NCBI GenBank assembly: GCA_020354625.1 | Contig: CP070651.1 | Coordinates: forward strand, 1,790,465-1,834,494 | DNA: 44,030 nucleotides | Direction: 5' to 3' | Source of the DNA: Trueperaceae bacterium | GTDB lineage: Bacteria > Deinococcota > Deinococci > Deinococcales > Trueperaceae | In this document: piece by piece, positions 1 to 8,892 of the stretch | Layout: each line of letters begins with the position of its first letter | Position numbering within the stretch: the first letter of the stretch is position 1 | The notes under the pieces: model-generated | Told to the model about the DNA's origin: nothing | Seen by the model: only the letters and a program-made list of their open reading frames with translations | Database searches by the model: none | Made by a program: the position numbers and the translations under genes

Positions 1-2
1 AG

Positions 3-632
3 CTGCAAGAGGCCTACGCCCTCTATCAACTACAGCACGATCTTTGCTCGACGCCCCCAAACCCACTTCTGGCAGATGTGCTCGAGACGCGCCTTCGTCA
101 GGCACAAGACCGGCTCTTCTCGCTACTCGAGCTCGCGTATCCCGGCCGAGGGCTGGCGCGCGTGCGCACGGCACTCCACTCGCAAGATTCACACGAGCAC
201 GGGCTGGCGATCGAGCTGCTCGACACCGTGATGACGCGAGAGGACAAGACCCTGATTTTACCGCTTCTAGAAGGTCTCGAGGAGCGTATCCAGGCACTTG
301 CCAGCGAGTATTTCGAGGTCGAGTCTGCAAACGTTCAAAAGCGTCTGGATGAGCTGGCGGGAAGCCACGATCTCTGGCTCCGCGCCTGCGCCCTGCTCGA
401 GATCGCCCAGAAGCGACTAACCTCGCTGCAAGATCGGGTCATCGACGCCCTTGAGTCTGAGGAGCCCCTGGTGCGCGAGACGGCGCTGTTCGCCTGCACC
501 TCGCTTTTCGATGCCGAGAAGCTGACCCCCTTGCTCGCTATCCAGGCGAAGGAGGCGAGCGATGCCGGGGTGAGGCGTTATGCCGAGGCCGTTCTAAGGA
601 GCTTGGAGCGACATGAAGAGGGTAATGCGTAA
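3..632 (+). CDS. HEAT-repeat protein, C-terminal part (5' end outside window)
   Basis: The frame is open to the left edge, so this is the C-terminal ~209 residues of a longer protein. The sequence is helical and leucine-rich, with HEAT-like repeats such as RTALHSQDSHEHGLAIELLD followed by LILPLLEG, and a later repeat around VIDALESEEPLVRETALFA. This layout resembles the C-terminal extension of Npt1/Npt2-type nucleotide carriers and related MFS proteins, which often carry HEAT repeats and a cyclic-nucleotide-binding domain. No membrane segment is visible in this fragment, so the transporter link is inference. An internal GTG at 78 could be mistaken for a start. The last codons (Gly-Asn-Ala-stop) are made of the intergenic heptamer repeat, so the repeat appears to supply the stop codon. 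Confidence 0.75.
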   Translation: MQEAYALYQLQHDLCSTPPNPLLADVLETRLRQAQDRLFSLLELAYPGRGLARVRTALHSQDSHEHGLAIELLDTVMTREDKTLILPLLEGLEERIQALASEYFEVESANVQKRLDELAGSHDLWLRACALLEIAQKRLTSLQDRVIDALESEEPLVRETALFACTSLFDAEKLTPLLAIQAKEASDAGVRRYAEAVLRSLERHEEGNA

Positions 633-817
633 TGCGCGTTGCAAATGGATATGTACGAGGTAGTCCGCTCTTCTTATAGTGCCTGGATGAAAGGTAATGG
701 GTGATGAAAAAAGGTAATGCGTAATGAGAAATGAGTCATGCGTGGGTGACGCGCAAAAGATAGGCTGAACCCGTACCCTTCGCAGCACCCATCACCCATT
801 ACCCATCACTCATCACC
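620..817. repeat. Heptamer-arm palindromic repeat, copy 1
   Basis: A lone arm (ggtaatgcgtaatgcg, from 620) overlaps the end of the HEAT gene. A full palindrome follows at 693-817. Its left arm is built of TAATGGG/TGATGAG-like heptamers, then a core containing gataggctgaacccgtaccc, then a right arm cccatcacccattaccc ending in catcacc. The 633-873 gap otherwise holds nothing I recognise. Confidence 0.85.
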
Positions 818-873
818 ACTTAGGTTTCAGAGCAAAGATCTTACGTACAGAACTGAGTTTTGAGGGCAACGCT

Positions 874-1491
874 CTAGGCCTTCTGATCGGCCAGCGCCTC
901 GAGCTTAGAAGCGAGAACCCCGATGTTCTCTTTCTTTGTGGCTCTTCGCAAGGTCACAGCCGCTTTGGTAAAGTAGCGGTGGTTTTTCATAAACCCGATC
1001 TGCGACCGGTACCAGACTTCATCGGTGACCGTTCTGCCGATAGCGGCGAGTTCCTCGCGCAATATCGTATTCCGAGATAGGAAGTCTTCCCGGCCGAGCA
1101 CATCGAGATCGGCATCGGCCATGATCTCTTCGAGTAGAGTGGTTGGAGACTGTGGCAGCTTGGTCGCCATGATCATGCTCGCGATGCACTCGATCTGCTC
1201 CTCGTCGTAACCGAAGTGGGGCAACTCCCTACGAGCGACCTCGACCCCCACCACTTCGTGCCCTTCGTAGACTGTGAGAAAGCCGACGTCGTGGAAAAGA
1301 GCAGCGGTGCGGAGTAGCACCAGCTCGTCTTCCGGCACGCCCTCGAGGGCCGCTAGCCGTTCGGCAGCGGGCAAGACGTCATTGAGCGTGTGCTCGAGCG
1401 AGTGATAGGTCAGGTGCGAATCCAAACCGTTCCTCAACGTGGCCATCACATAGTTTCGGGCACCATCAAAATCTACGTCTGGTTTACTCAT
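874..1491 (-). CDS. HD-domain phosphohydrolase
   Basis: A 205-residue cytoplasmic protein of the HD superfamily. The metal-binding pattern is visible: H in YHSLEHT (about residue 30), the HD pair in ALFHDVGF (about 67-68) and a downstream Asp in MADADLDVLGR. Small stand-alone HD proteins of this size hydrolyse phosphate esters, often of nucleotides. The substrate cannot be read from the sequence. Its ATG overlaps the stop of the upstream cyclic-nucleotide-binding gene by 4 bp (ATGA), so the two are probably translationally coupled. A cNMP phosphodiesterase or nucleotidase role is attractive but is inference from context only. Confidence 0.8.
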   Translation of the reverse strand: MSKPDVDFDGARNYVMATLRNGLDSHLTYHSLEHTLNDVLPAAERLAALEGVPEDELVLLRTAALFHDVGFLTVYEGHEVVGVEVARRELPHFGYDEEQIECIASMIMATKLPQSPTTLLEEIMADADLDVLGREDFLSRNTILREELAAIGRTVTDEVWYRSQIGFMKNHRYFTKAAVTLRRATKKENIGVLASKLEALADQKA

Positions 1492-1958
1492 CCCGAACCC
1501 TCACCTTGGGGTTGCGCTCCCGCGGACGTCAATTTCTTTAAGTTGGCGACCGCCTCGTCGAGACGCTGTGCCAACACCTTGATCACGCCTAGCGCGAGCG
1601 GTGGTTTTTCCGCCAGAAGCTCCCAAAAATCATGGTACCCTATTTTCAACGCCGTCACATCCGTCTTTGCGATACAGTCCGCCGTGCGCGGCTGGCGCGA
1701 GAGAATGGCCATCTCGCCGATCACGCTCTTCGGCTCACGTTGGGCTACCACTCCAACGCCCTGGATCACGATGTCTACCGTACCGTCGACCAACAGGTAG
1801 AGACAATCGCCGAGTTCACCTTGGCGGATGAAGGCCTCCCCTGCTTCGAAATGAAGCTCCTCGGCGACCTGCGCCACCGGCACCAGGTCTTCGCTGTCGA
1901 TGTTGCTGAAGAGATCGGCTCCTTTGAGGAACAAGACCCTCTCGATGGTCGACAACAT
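1488..1958 (-). CDS. Cyclic-nucleotide-binding domain protein
   Basis: A 156-residue single-domain protein. The CNB fold is recognisable: GEAFIRQGELGDCLYLLVDGTVDI, then the phosphate-binding cassette region VIGEMAILSRQPRTADCIA (G-E-M-A-I-L with the R-T-A that contacts cyclic phosphate). No helix-turn-helix follows, so it is not a CRP-type regulator. The C-terminal helix (about 120-156) is amphipathic. The start is the second ATG: GGAGGG lies 7 nt before it, while the ATG at 1976 lies upstream of that Shine-Dalgarno. It is first in an operon with the HD protein and divergent from the adenylate/guanylate cyclase gene. A local cAMP or cGMP circuit is plausible. Confidence 0.85.
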   Translation of the reverse strand: MLSTIERVLFLKGADLFSNIDSEDLVPVAQVAEELHFEAGEAFIRQGELGDCLYLLVDGTVDIVIQGVGVVAQREPKSVIGEMAILSRQPRTADCIAKTDVTALKIGYHDFWELLAEKPPLALGVIKVLAQRLDEAVANLKKLTSAGAQPQGEGSG

Positions 1959-2004
1959 GTACGCACCCTCCAACATTGAAGCATAGCTCGAGCGCGCTAC
2001 CCTT

Positions 2005-2010
2005 TATAAT
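2005..2010 (+). promoter_or_regulatory. Candidate -10 box for the cyclase gene
   Basis: A perfect TATAAT lies 85 bp before the cyclase start, in the divergent gap between the CNB and cyclase genes. No convincing -35 is seen at 17 bp. Confidence 0.45.
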
Positions 2011-2094
2011 AGTTGCCGGTCGAGGACCACGCGAAGGGCTCATCCGCTGCGGATCCTTCGCGACGGCAGCGCAGCATTCGAAAGCAACCGGACG

Positions 2095-5000
2095 GTGATG
2101 AAAGGCGATCGTACGCCACCTCGCAACCTGGGCGGATACGCCGACGACCAACGAACACGCCAGTACATAGAGGCGCTCACCGCCTACGTCCCGGCCGACC
2201 GGCTACAGGCCATGGCGCGTGGCGAAGACTTGCCCGACCGCACCTCGGGGGCCGCGCTCTTCGCCGACATCTCCGGTTTCACCCCCCTCACCGAAGGACT
2301 GACACGCACCCTGGGACCTCTCCACGGTGCTGAGGAGCTCTCACGCCAACTACTGACCATCTACACCGCCCTCATCGCTGAGGTGAACTGTTTTGGCGGC
2401 AGCGTCATCGGCTTCAGCGGCGACGCCATCACCTGCTGGTTCGACAAAGATGATGGTTCCCGGGCCAGCGCCTCGGCCCTGGCCATCCAGACGGCGATGG
2501 CCCGGTTTGCCAGCGTGCCGCTGCCCGACGGCGGAACGGCCTCGCTGGCGGTCAAGGTGGCAGTGGTGACCGGTCCGGTGCGCCGTTTTGTCGTCGGAAA
2601 CCCAGGCATCCAGGTCATCGACGTCCTCGCGGGCCGTACCCTCGACCTGCTGGCTGCCGGGGAGCATCTAGCTGAACGTGGTGAGGTGGTGGTAGCCGAC
2701 ACAGTACCCGATCTGGAACAGCGGTTCGAAGTCACGGGCTGGCGCTATAGCGAGGAAGCAGACGGTGCCAGGTTCGCTCTGCTAAGTGGAAAACGGGAAC
2801 AGGTTCCGGAGTCGCCGTGGTCTGAGCTCCCTGTGGGCAGCTTAAACGAGACCGTGGTGCGTACCTGGCTCTTGCCACCGGTCTACCAGCGGCTACGCCA
2901 GGGGCCGGGTCAGTTTCTGGCTAGTTTCCGGCCGGCCGCGGCGCTGTTTCTGTCTTTCACGGGCATCGAGTACGATCACGACCGCGAGGCCGGCGCAAAG
3001 CTCGACGCCTACGTGCGCTACGTCCAGTCCACCGTAGATCGCCTCGAAGGCGCTATCATCCAGCTGACCATCGGTGACAAGGGCAGCTACCTCTACGCTG
3101 CTTTCGGTGCGCCCGTGGCTCACGACGACGACGCTGCTCGTGCCGTGGCGGCTGCGCTCGTGCTGTCTTCACCCCCGAAAGAGTTCGATTACATCCACTC
3201 CGTCCGTATCGGCCTGGCCCACGGCCATATGTATGCAGGTGCCTACGGCAGCCCGGTACGGAGCACCTTCGGAGTGCTCAGCAACAAGACCAACCTCTCG
3301 GCCCGGCTGATGGGCAAGGCCGAGATCGGTGGGATCCTCTGTGATGAGGAGATCTACCGGCACGCCCGGCGTACCTGGGCGTTCGAGGCCTTGACGCCGA
3401 TTTTCGTCAAAGGCAAAGAGGAAGCGGTGCCGATCTTCGCCCCCACCGGCGAGACGGCAAAGACGCCCAAGGAGACCGAGACAAAGCCGGAGGCCCAAGT
3501 GGTCGGACGCGACGCTGACATCGCCCGGCTCCAAGAGGCGCTCGACGAGCTGGTGGCAGGCAAAAGCCGGGTTCAGTTCATCGAGGGCGAGGCGGGCATC
3601 GGCAAGTCGACCCTGGCGAGCGTGCTGGTCGGGCATGCCATCTCAAGAAACATCGCGGTGCTGAGAGGGGCCGGTCAGAGTGTCGAACAACAGACACCCT
3701 ACCGGGCCTGGCGCGACGTGTTCAGCAGCTACTTCGGCCTCGAAGACACCGCAGAGCAGCACGAGCGCCAAATACAGGTGCAGAGCGTGGTCGAACAGAT
3801 CGCCCCGGCCTACTTGGAACGCTTGCCGGTCCTCAACGACATCCTCGCCCTCGGCCTACCCGACACCCCACTCACCGCGGCCTTCGAGCCGAGCGTCCGG
3901 CAAGAAAACCTGGTCGACTTCCTCCTCCACTTGCTGACGATACGGGCCAAAGAAGGGCCGCTCGTGCTCGTGCTCGAGGACGCCCACTGGCTCGACAGCC
4001 TCTCCTGGGATCTCACGGTCCAATTCGGACGAACACTGCAAACGACCGGGGAGCCCGTTCTCATGACGCTGGTGAGCCGCCCACTCGATCCACGCGAGAT
4101 CGGTGCCGCCCCGACCAAGACGCTACGAGAGCTCGAGGGCACACACACCGTGGAGCTGACCGCACTCAGCCCTGAGGCGACCGTCGCCCTGGTCGCCAAC
4201 CGGTTGGGCCTCAAGCCCGGCACCCTCCCCGAAGTGGTGGCCGAACTGGTCCGCGAGCGCGCCGGCGGCAACCCGTTTTTTGCCGAAGAGCTGGTGCAGA
4301 CCTTTTTGGAGCAAGAGCTCATCAGCGTCGAGATTCGAGACGGGGTTCCGACCTGTGTGGTGAGTGAGGCGCTCAAAGACGCTGAACTCACCCTGCCCGA
4401 TACCTTGCAAGGGATGATCCTGGCCAGGATCGACCGGTTGACAGCCGACCGGCAGCTCACCCTCAAGGTCGCCTCGGTCATCGGCCGGATCTTCGCTTCT
4501 GCCGCGCTGCGCGACACCCTGTCACGCTTTACGGAGATCGAGATCAAAGCCTTGCGCAGGCAACTTCGAGAACTGACCAACCGGGTGCTCATTTTGCTCG
4601 AGATCCCCGACCCGGAGCTGACCTATATCTTCCGGCACATCATCACCCACGAGGTGGTCTACCAGTCGCTTCTGTTCGCGCAGCGGCGCGAGGTCCATCT
4701 GGCCGTCGGCGAGTGGTTCGAAGAGACGCACGTGGGACAGCTCGAGGACCATTACCCCATTCTGGCCTACCACTTCGGAAACGCCGCCGAGGGCGCCGGC
4801 GATCTGGCGCTCACCACCAAGGCGGTGGATTATCTATCGCGCAACGGCCGGCAGCTCACCCAGCTCTGCGCGTATCCTGAGGCCGTTTCGGCCTACCGGC
4901 GTGCGCTCGAGCTGTTACCGCAAACGGTCGATTGGGCCGCGCAGCGCGCCGACTTGCTGGTACAGCTCGGCCTAGTATACGAAAAGATGAGCGACTATCC

Positions 5001-5907
5001 GCTGGCCACCGAGTGTCTGGAGGACGGGCTCCGGCTGGCCAACCAGGCTGAGGAGAGCACGGTGGCGGTGGAGGCGCTGACGGGGTTGTGTTTGGTGTTT
5101 ACTTGGCAGGGTTCTTTTACCGAGGCTGAACGATCCGGGAAAGAAGCGCTACTGTTGGCACAACAAAGTCGAAACCAGGTTGGTGCCGCAGGGGCACGGT
5201 CAAGGTTGGGGATTGTAGCAGCGTACCAGGGAGACTTTACGACATCCGTCAAACACTTCGAGGCAGCTCTCGATGTGTACCGTGGCTTGAGCGACCTCAT
5301 TGGCATCTCACGTTGCCTCAATAACTTAGGGAGCGTTGTAACCTACCAGGGAGATTATCTGACAGCCAGGCGATATTTCGAGCAGTCGCTGGAAATCGAT
5401 CGCCAGCGAGGTGACCGAGACGCCATCGGCAAGGTCCTTGCCAACCTCGGCAACCTTGCTGAAAAGCAGAGAGATTATCAAGCAGCCCATGCGTACTTCG
5501 AGGAGAGTTTGGCAATCTTTCAAGAGATCAATTCCCGACGTGATGTCGTCGAAAACTTGACCAGCTTGGGCAACCTCGCGATAGCTCAGGATGAGACAGC
5601 AGAAGCCCAGAAACACTATCAAGAAGCGTTGAATGAAGCTCTGGCACTTGGCGCATTGCCTGCAGCCTTACTCGCCCTAACAGGAATTGCATGGGTGCTG
5701 TCTCAGCAGGGCCAACTACAATGGGCCGCTGAGCTGCTTGGGTTTGCAAAAGCCCATCCGGCACGCAATCCAGATTTTGAAGAGCAGGCAGAATCACTCG
5801 TTGAGTTCTTGGAAAATAATCTTTCATCCGAGCTCCTGACAGCTGCTATAGAAAGGGGACAGAAGCTCGATCTCTATGATGTTATTCGTACACTGCAAGA
5901 TACCTAA
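2095..5907 (+). CDS. Adenylate/guanylate cyclase-AAA ATPase-TPR signalling protein
   Basis: A 1270-residue cytoplasmic multidomain protein. The first class III cyclase domain (about 50-200) keeps both metal aspartates: D58 in FADISGFTPL and D110 in GFSGDAITCWF. A second cyclase-like domain (about 280-420) has Ser in place of the first Asp (ALFLSFTGI) but keeps IGDKGSYLYAAFG, so it looks degenerate and may act as a regulatory partner. An AAA/STAND-like ATPase follows, with Walker A GEAGIGKST (about 498-506) and Walker B LVLVLEDAHWLD (about 624-635). From about 900 on there are tetratricopeptide repeats such as NNLGSVVTYQGDYLTARRYF. Start is GTG 2095 or ATG 2098, without a clear Shine-Dalgarno. 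From about 5080 the TPR part is visibly less GC-rich than the rest. The family is common as sensor cyclases; the input signal is unknown. Confidence 0.9.
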   Translation: MMKGDRTPPRNLGGYADDQRTRQYIEALTAYVPADRLQAMARGEDLPDRTSGAALFADISGFTPLTEGLTRTLGPLHGAEELSRQLLTIYTALIAEVNCFGGSVIGFSGDAITCWFDKDDGSRASASALAIQTAMARFASVPLPDGGTASLAVKVAVVTGPVRRFVVGNPGIQVIDVLAGRTLDLLAAGEHLAERGEVVVADTVPDLEQRFEVTGWRYSEEADGARFALLSGKREQVPESPWSELPVGSLNETVVRTWLLPPVYQRLRQGPGQFLASFRPAAALFLSFTGIEYDHDREAGAKLDAYVRYVQSTVDRLEGAIIQLTIGDKGSYLYAAFGAPVAHDDDAARAVAAALVLSSPPKEFDYIHSVRIGLAHGHMYAGAYGSPVRSTFGVLSNKTNLSARLMGKAEIGGILCDEEIYRHARRTWAFEALTPIFVKGKEEAVPIFAPTGETAKTPKETETKPEAQVVGRDADIARLQEALDELVAGKSRVQFIEGEAGIGKSTLASVLVGHAISRNIAVLRGAGQSVEQQTPYRAWRDVFSSYFGLEDTAEQHERQIQVQSVVEQIAPAYLERLPVLNDILALGLPDTPLTAAFEPSVRQENLVDFLLHLLTIRAKEGPLVLVLEDAHWLDSLSWDLTVQFGRTLQTTGEPVLMTLVSRPLDPREIGAAPTKTLRELEGTHTVELTALSPEATVALVANRLGLKPGTLPEVVAELVRERAGGNPFFAEELVQTFLEQELISVEIRDGVPTCVVSEALKDAELTLPDTLQGMILARIDRLTADRQLTLKVASVIGRIFASAALRDTLSRFTEIEIKALRRQLRELTNRVLILLEIPDPELTYIFRHIITHEVVYQSLLFAQRREVHLAVGEWFEETHVGQLEDHYPILAYHFGNAAEGAGDLALTTKAVDYLSRNGRQLTQLCAYPEAVSAYRRALELLPQTVDWAAQRADLLVQLGLVYEKMSDYPLATECLEDGLRLANQAEESTVAVEALTGLCLVFTWQGSFTEAERSGKEALLLAQQSRNQVGAAGARSRLGIVAAYQGDFTTSVKHFEAALDVYRGLSDLIGISRCLNNLGSVVTYQGDYLTARRYFEQSLEIDRQRGDRDAIGKVLANLGNLAEKQRDYQAAHAYFEESLAIFQEINSRRDVVENLTSLGNLAIAQDETAEAQKHYQEALNEALALGALPAALLALTGIAWVLSQQGQLQWAAELLGFAKAHPARNPDFEEQAESLVEFLENNLSSELLTAAIERGQKLDLYDVIRTLQDT

Positions 5908-5960
5908 GACTGAACCTGGTCATCTACCCTAAAGTGGGTAGTACCAGGTTCAGTCTTAGG
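5903..5960. terminator. Long perfect hairpin between convergent genes
   Basis: An 18-bp perfect inverted repeat (5903-5920 with 5943-5960) starts at the cyclase stop codon. An inner 6-bp stem CTACCC/GGGTAG sits inside its loop. There is no T-run. It lies between a + gene and a - gene, so a bidirectional terminator or mRNA 3' end protector is likely. Confidence 0.7.
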
Positions 5961-6005
5961 CTAGGCACAAAACCTATATAGCGAATCCAGACTATCTATC
6001 GAGAA

Positions 6006-6791
6006 CTAGAGCTCAATGCATTCCAATCTGTCCGGAAACTCATCGGCATCATCGAAAAAGCTAGTACAACCTAAAACGATCTCTTCTACATCACCATCGT
6101 CTTGTATCGCCGTAGTGGTAATCAGAAGCAACGCCGACGGATCAGCATCGAACACATCAACGGGTGAAATCGGCGCCGGATAGTTCTCAAGATCGTGCGT
6201 CAAGGCTACCAGAATCAATAACCAGTTGGTATTAGGGCATTCGGGCAGATTGGCATCTGTGAAATCTATGCCATTACCATCCAGAACCAGATTGAAATCA
6301 AAGCGACCATTCCTAGGTTGTTCAAACGTTAAATCACCAGAGTCTTCAACCAGGTCGACTGGGTTCACACCCGGCGCTTCAAACGTATATTTTCCTGGGT
6401 TTCCACAAAGGAAGAGTGGAAATCCACTAACAGAAGCTATAACGCTACCGGAATTACCAAGACCTGTTAACGTTCCCGTTTCAACGATCGCCAAGTATTC
6501 GTCTAGACAAACGGTTCCAGAGAGATCAAATTGCTCACATGTTTCAGAACCTGCGGTCGTTAGTTTTTTTGGACCACCTCCGGGTTTGCCAGAGCCTGAA
6601 TCATCATCCGGTATGCACTCTCCAGTGTCGGGATCGACTGTGCCGTCACAATAATCAGCTGTGGTGTTTTTGAAGCGCATTCCCAAGGTATCCAGATCTT
6701 GGGAAACCTCACTCGGCGCCGAACAAGCCGCAAAAATCAACAACAGAACTGCCGATAAACCCAACAGAACGAACTTACGTGTCTTAAGCAT
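6006..6791 (-). CDS. Secreted lipoprotein of unknown function
   Basis: About 261 residues. The N-terminus is a lipoprotein signal: basic KTRK, a hydrophobic run LLGLSAVLLLIF, and the lipobox FAAC. The mature part is acidic, starts with a low-complexity linker (DDDSGSGKPGGGPKK) and contains several cysteines, suggesting an extracytoplasmic fold. I recognise no domain. The start is the second of two adjacent ATGs, because GGGGAGG lies 4 nt before it and only 1 nt before the first. Base composition is lower in GC than its neighbours, which could mean recent acquisition or relaxed selection. It is convergent with the cyclase gene. Confidence 0.7.
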   Translation of the reverse strand: MLKTRKFVLLGLSAVLLLIFAACSAPSEVSQDLDTLGMRFKNTTADYCDGTVDPDTGECIPDDDSGSGKPGGGPKKLTTAGSETCEQFDLSGTVCLDEYLAIVETGTLTGLGNSGSVIASVSGFPLFLCGNPGKYTFEAPGVNPVDLVEDSGDLTFEQPRNGRFDFNLVLDGNGIDFTDANLPECPNTNWLLILVALTHDLENYPAPISPVDVFDADPSALLLITTTAIQDDGDVEEIVLGCTSFFDDADEFPDRLECIEL

Positions 6792-7155
6792 CATACCTCC
6801 CCAATGTGCTTTTGTTGTGGAGCGATTTCGGGTACGGCTCGCACAACCATAGAATCCTCTTCCTCACTCTTCTTCAGGCAACTCGGAGCGCTTTTCCCTC
6901 GTTACACCCATCCCAACACCAACGGGTAAACCCCTCGCTCCAGGCTGATGGCGGTCTACCAATCGATCCAACCACCACCTTCAGGAAATCCACTTGCTCC
7001 CAACCCTAGGTTCATCAACCCCTTCCGAAAACACCGATTTTCTACCTGATCAACAGTGTACTAGATTATTTTGCGAGGCATGTAACACCGCTACCAGCCC
7101 CGCCGGTACGACAGCAGAGCGCTTCAACAAATATCAATTTTGTTGGATCAGGAGA
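6792..7155. other. Gene-free stretch between lipoprotein and HD-GYP genes
   Basis: This 364-bp gap has no supportable ORF and none of the heptamer repeats seen in other gaps. It must contain the lipoprotein promoter (reading leftwards). A TATGGT on the minus strand near 6850 is a weak -10 candidate. The right end holds a small AT-rich hairpin at 7125-7145. Confidence 0.5.
7125..7145 (-). terminator. Weak AT-rich hairpin after the HD-GYP gene
   Basis: CAACAAA (7125-7131) pairs with TTTGTTG (7139-7145) around a 7-nt loop, 10 bp after the HD-GYP stop on the minus strand. The stem is short and AT-rich, so a termination role is uncertain. Confidence 0.35.
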
Positions 7156-8190
7156 TCAGACGACCGTGTTGCGCGCTTCGCGGCGGTGGTCGAGCTCAGC
7201 CGCTGTCTCGAGAAGGAGACGCTGAGTGGGGGTACGGATAGTAAGGAGCTCTTCAGGCACGTTCTCGCGCTCGAAGGGCTCCAACATGAAATCCATCGAC
7301 GGGTAGCTCTCGGCCTTGGCGAGCATCTGCATGAGGCCCTCTTCACCGACGAAGCGGTTGAACTCGGTATGGACCAGACGTCCCTTGTGGATCAGCAGAG
7401 TAGCCTCACTGAAGCCGACGTAGACCAGGAGCTTGCTCGACTTGTTGTTGTGCGTAAGCGAGATGATCAGGTCATAAAGCGTGTCGATGTCGACGGTACC
7501 GCGGAGTTGGAGTCCTTGGGTCTGCTTGGGTTTGACCAGGAAACGTTCCTCTTTTTCGGTTAAAACCCTCATAAAGGCGGTGACGAGCCGCGGGTTGAAC
7601 TCGCTACCACTACGCCTTTTGACCTTGGAGATGGCCTCCTCGACCGACCAGGCACGCCGGTAGGGCCGGTGGTGGGTAAGGGTGTCGAAGAAGTCGGCCA
7701 AGGCCACGATCTGACCGACCAGGGGGATGTTGTCACCATTGAGTTTTCGGGGATAGCCGGTGCCGTCGAACCGCTCGTGGTGGGTTAGGGCGATGAGCCG
7801 CGCCATCTTGAGGATGTCGGTGTCGCCGTAAGAGAGCATCTTGGCACCGATCTCGACGTGCTTTTTTACCTTCTGGTGCTCTTCGGTCGAAAGAGGGCCC
7901 GGTTTCAAGATGATTTTGCTCGGCACACCGATGATACCGACGTCGTGAAGCGGGGCGGCGAGCTGGATCAGTTCGACTTCGTCGTCCGGCATGCCGAGTC
8001 TGCGCGCCAACATCGCCGCGAGCTCGGAAACCCGCTGTCCGTGTCCACCGTCTTGGAGCAGAACCTCGTTCGCCCGGATCAGGTGCTCAAGGGTGTTCAA
8101 ACGACTTGTCGCCCGCTCGATATCCTGGTACGACGGAATCGCGAATGGATCGTTGGGTTGAGAGTCCCCACGCCTCATGGTTGGTATCAT
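7156..8190 (-). CDS. HD-GYP domain protein with C-terminal DUF4388-like domain
   Basis: 344 residues. The HD-GYP signature is complete: H in DGGHGQRVSELAA, the HD pair in APLHDVGIIGVPSKI, then HHERFDGTGYP and ALADFFDTLTHHRPYR. Such proteins hydrolyse cyclic di-GMP (or related dinucleotides) using a bi- or trinuclear metal centre. The last ~120 residues (GTVDIDTLYDLIISLTHNNKSSKLLVYVGFSEATLLIHKGRLVHTEF) match the pattern of DUF4388/PATAN-type domains found in gliding and second-messenger signalling proteins. Start ATG 8190 lacks a Shine-Dalgarno. A TTAGAC hexamer 10 nt upstream could be the -10 of a very short-leader transcript; a second ATG lies at 8178. Confidence 0.88.
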   Translation of the reverse strand: MIPTMRRGDSQPNDPFAIPSYQDIERATSRLNTLEHLIRANEVLLQDGGHGQRVSELAAMLARRLGMPDDEVELIQLAAPLHDVGIIGVPSKIILKPGPLSTEEHQKVKKHVEIGAKMLSYGDTDILKMARLIALTHHERFDGTGYPRKLNGDNIPLVGQIVALADFFDTLTHHRPYRRAWSVEEAISKVKRRSGSEFNPRLVTAFMRVLTEKEERFLVKPKQTQGLQLRGTVDIDTLYDLIISLTHNNKSSKLLVYVGFSEATLLIHKGRLVHTEFNRFVGEEGLMQMLAKAESYPSMDFMLEPFERENVPEELLTIRTPTQRLLLETAAELDHRREARNTVV

Positions 8191-8342
8191 AGGAGAGGTT
8201 GTCTAACAGGATTCTTATGTGAGTCGATCGAAGCCTAGAGGGACGCGGCTCAACGCGTGCGAGTGGACGAAGGAGTCGTTTATACACGGGTGAAACCGAT
8301 GCTTCTCTCGACAAGTAAAACACCAGAAGAAGGAGGAATTGA

Positions 8343-8888
8343 GTGCGCATCGCCATCCTCTCCGATATTCACGACAACATCTGGACCTTAGCGGCAGTGC
8401 TCCCCGCCATAGGTCAGGCCGAGGCGCTCGTCTTCTGCGGCGACCTCTGCTCCCCGTTCGTGGTGAATCAGCTGGCCGAAGGGTATCAGAAAGGACCCAT
8501 ACACATCGTCTTCGGGAACAACGACGGTGACACCTTCCTCATCTCCAAAAATGCATCGGCCTTCGAACACGTTCAGATTCACGGGGAGCTGTTTCGGGGT
8601 GTGCTCGGCGGCAAGCGCTTCGCCGTCACCCACTACCCCAGCCTGGCAAACACGATGGATATGGGAACCTTCGACGTCGTCTGCTACGGGCACGATCATA
8701 CTTACCACCTCAGCCGCCGAGGGAACACCCTGAAGCTGAACCCAGGGCCGGTGATGGGGTACCTGCCCTCGGAGCGCCGCACCGTTCCCGCCAGCTTCAT
8801 GATCTACGATGCAGCCAGGCACGAGGTTGAGGGATATCAGCTGGCAGAGGGTGGTGGCGCCGTTCCATACTTTGGTGAAAAGGAATGA
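8343..8888 (+). CDS. YfcE/MJ0936-type metallophosphoesterase
   Basis: 181 residues, the usual length for the family. All metal-binding motifs of calcineurin-like phosphodiesterases are visible: SDIHDN (8-13), CGDLCSP (about 32-38), GNND (about 58-61), THYPS (about 98-102) and YGHDHT (about 117-122). These enzymes are Mn/Fe-dependent cytoplasmic phosphodiesterases. The physiological substrate is usually unknown. GTG 8343 is chosen because AGGAGG lies 6 nt upstream. It is divergent from the HD-GYP gene and followed by a palindromic repeat. Confidence 0.9.
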   Translation: MRIAILSDIHDNIWTLAAVLPAIGQAEALVFCGDLCSPFVVNQLAEGYQKGPIHIVFGNNDGDTFLISKNASAFEHVQIHGELFRGVLGGKRFAVTHYPSLANTMDMGTFDVVCYGHDHTYHLSRRGNTLKLNPGPVMGYLPSERRTVPASFMIYDAARHEVEGYQLAEGGGAVPYFGEKE

Positions 8889-8892
8889 ATCT

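Noticed and set aside
594-788. Short frames encoding LITHY-like peptides (also at 14704-14976, 16382-16579, 11044-11241)
   Set aside because: They are translations of the heptamer repeats, which have open frames because of their 7-bp period; no Shine-Dalgarno and no family resemblance.
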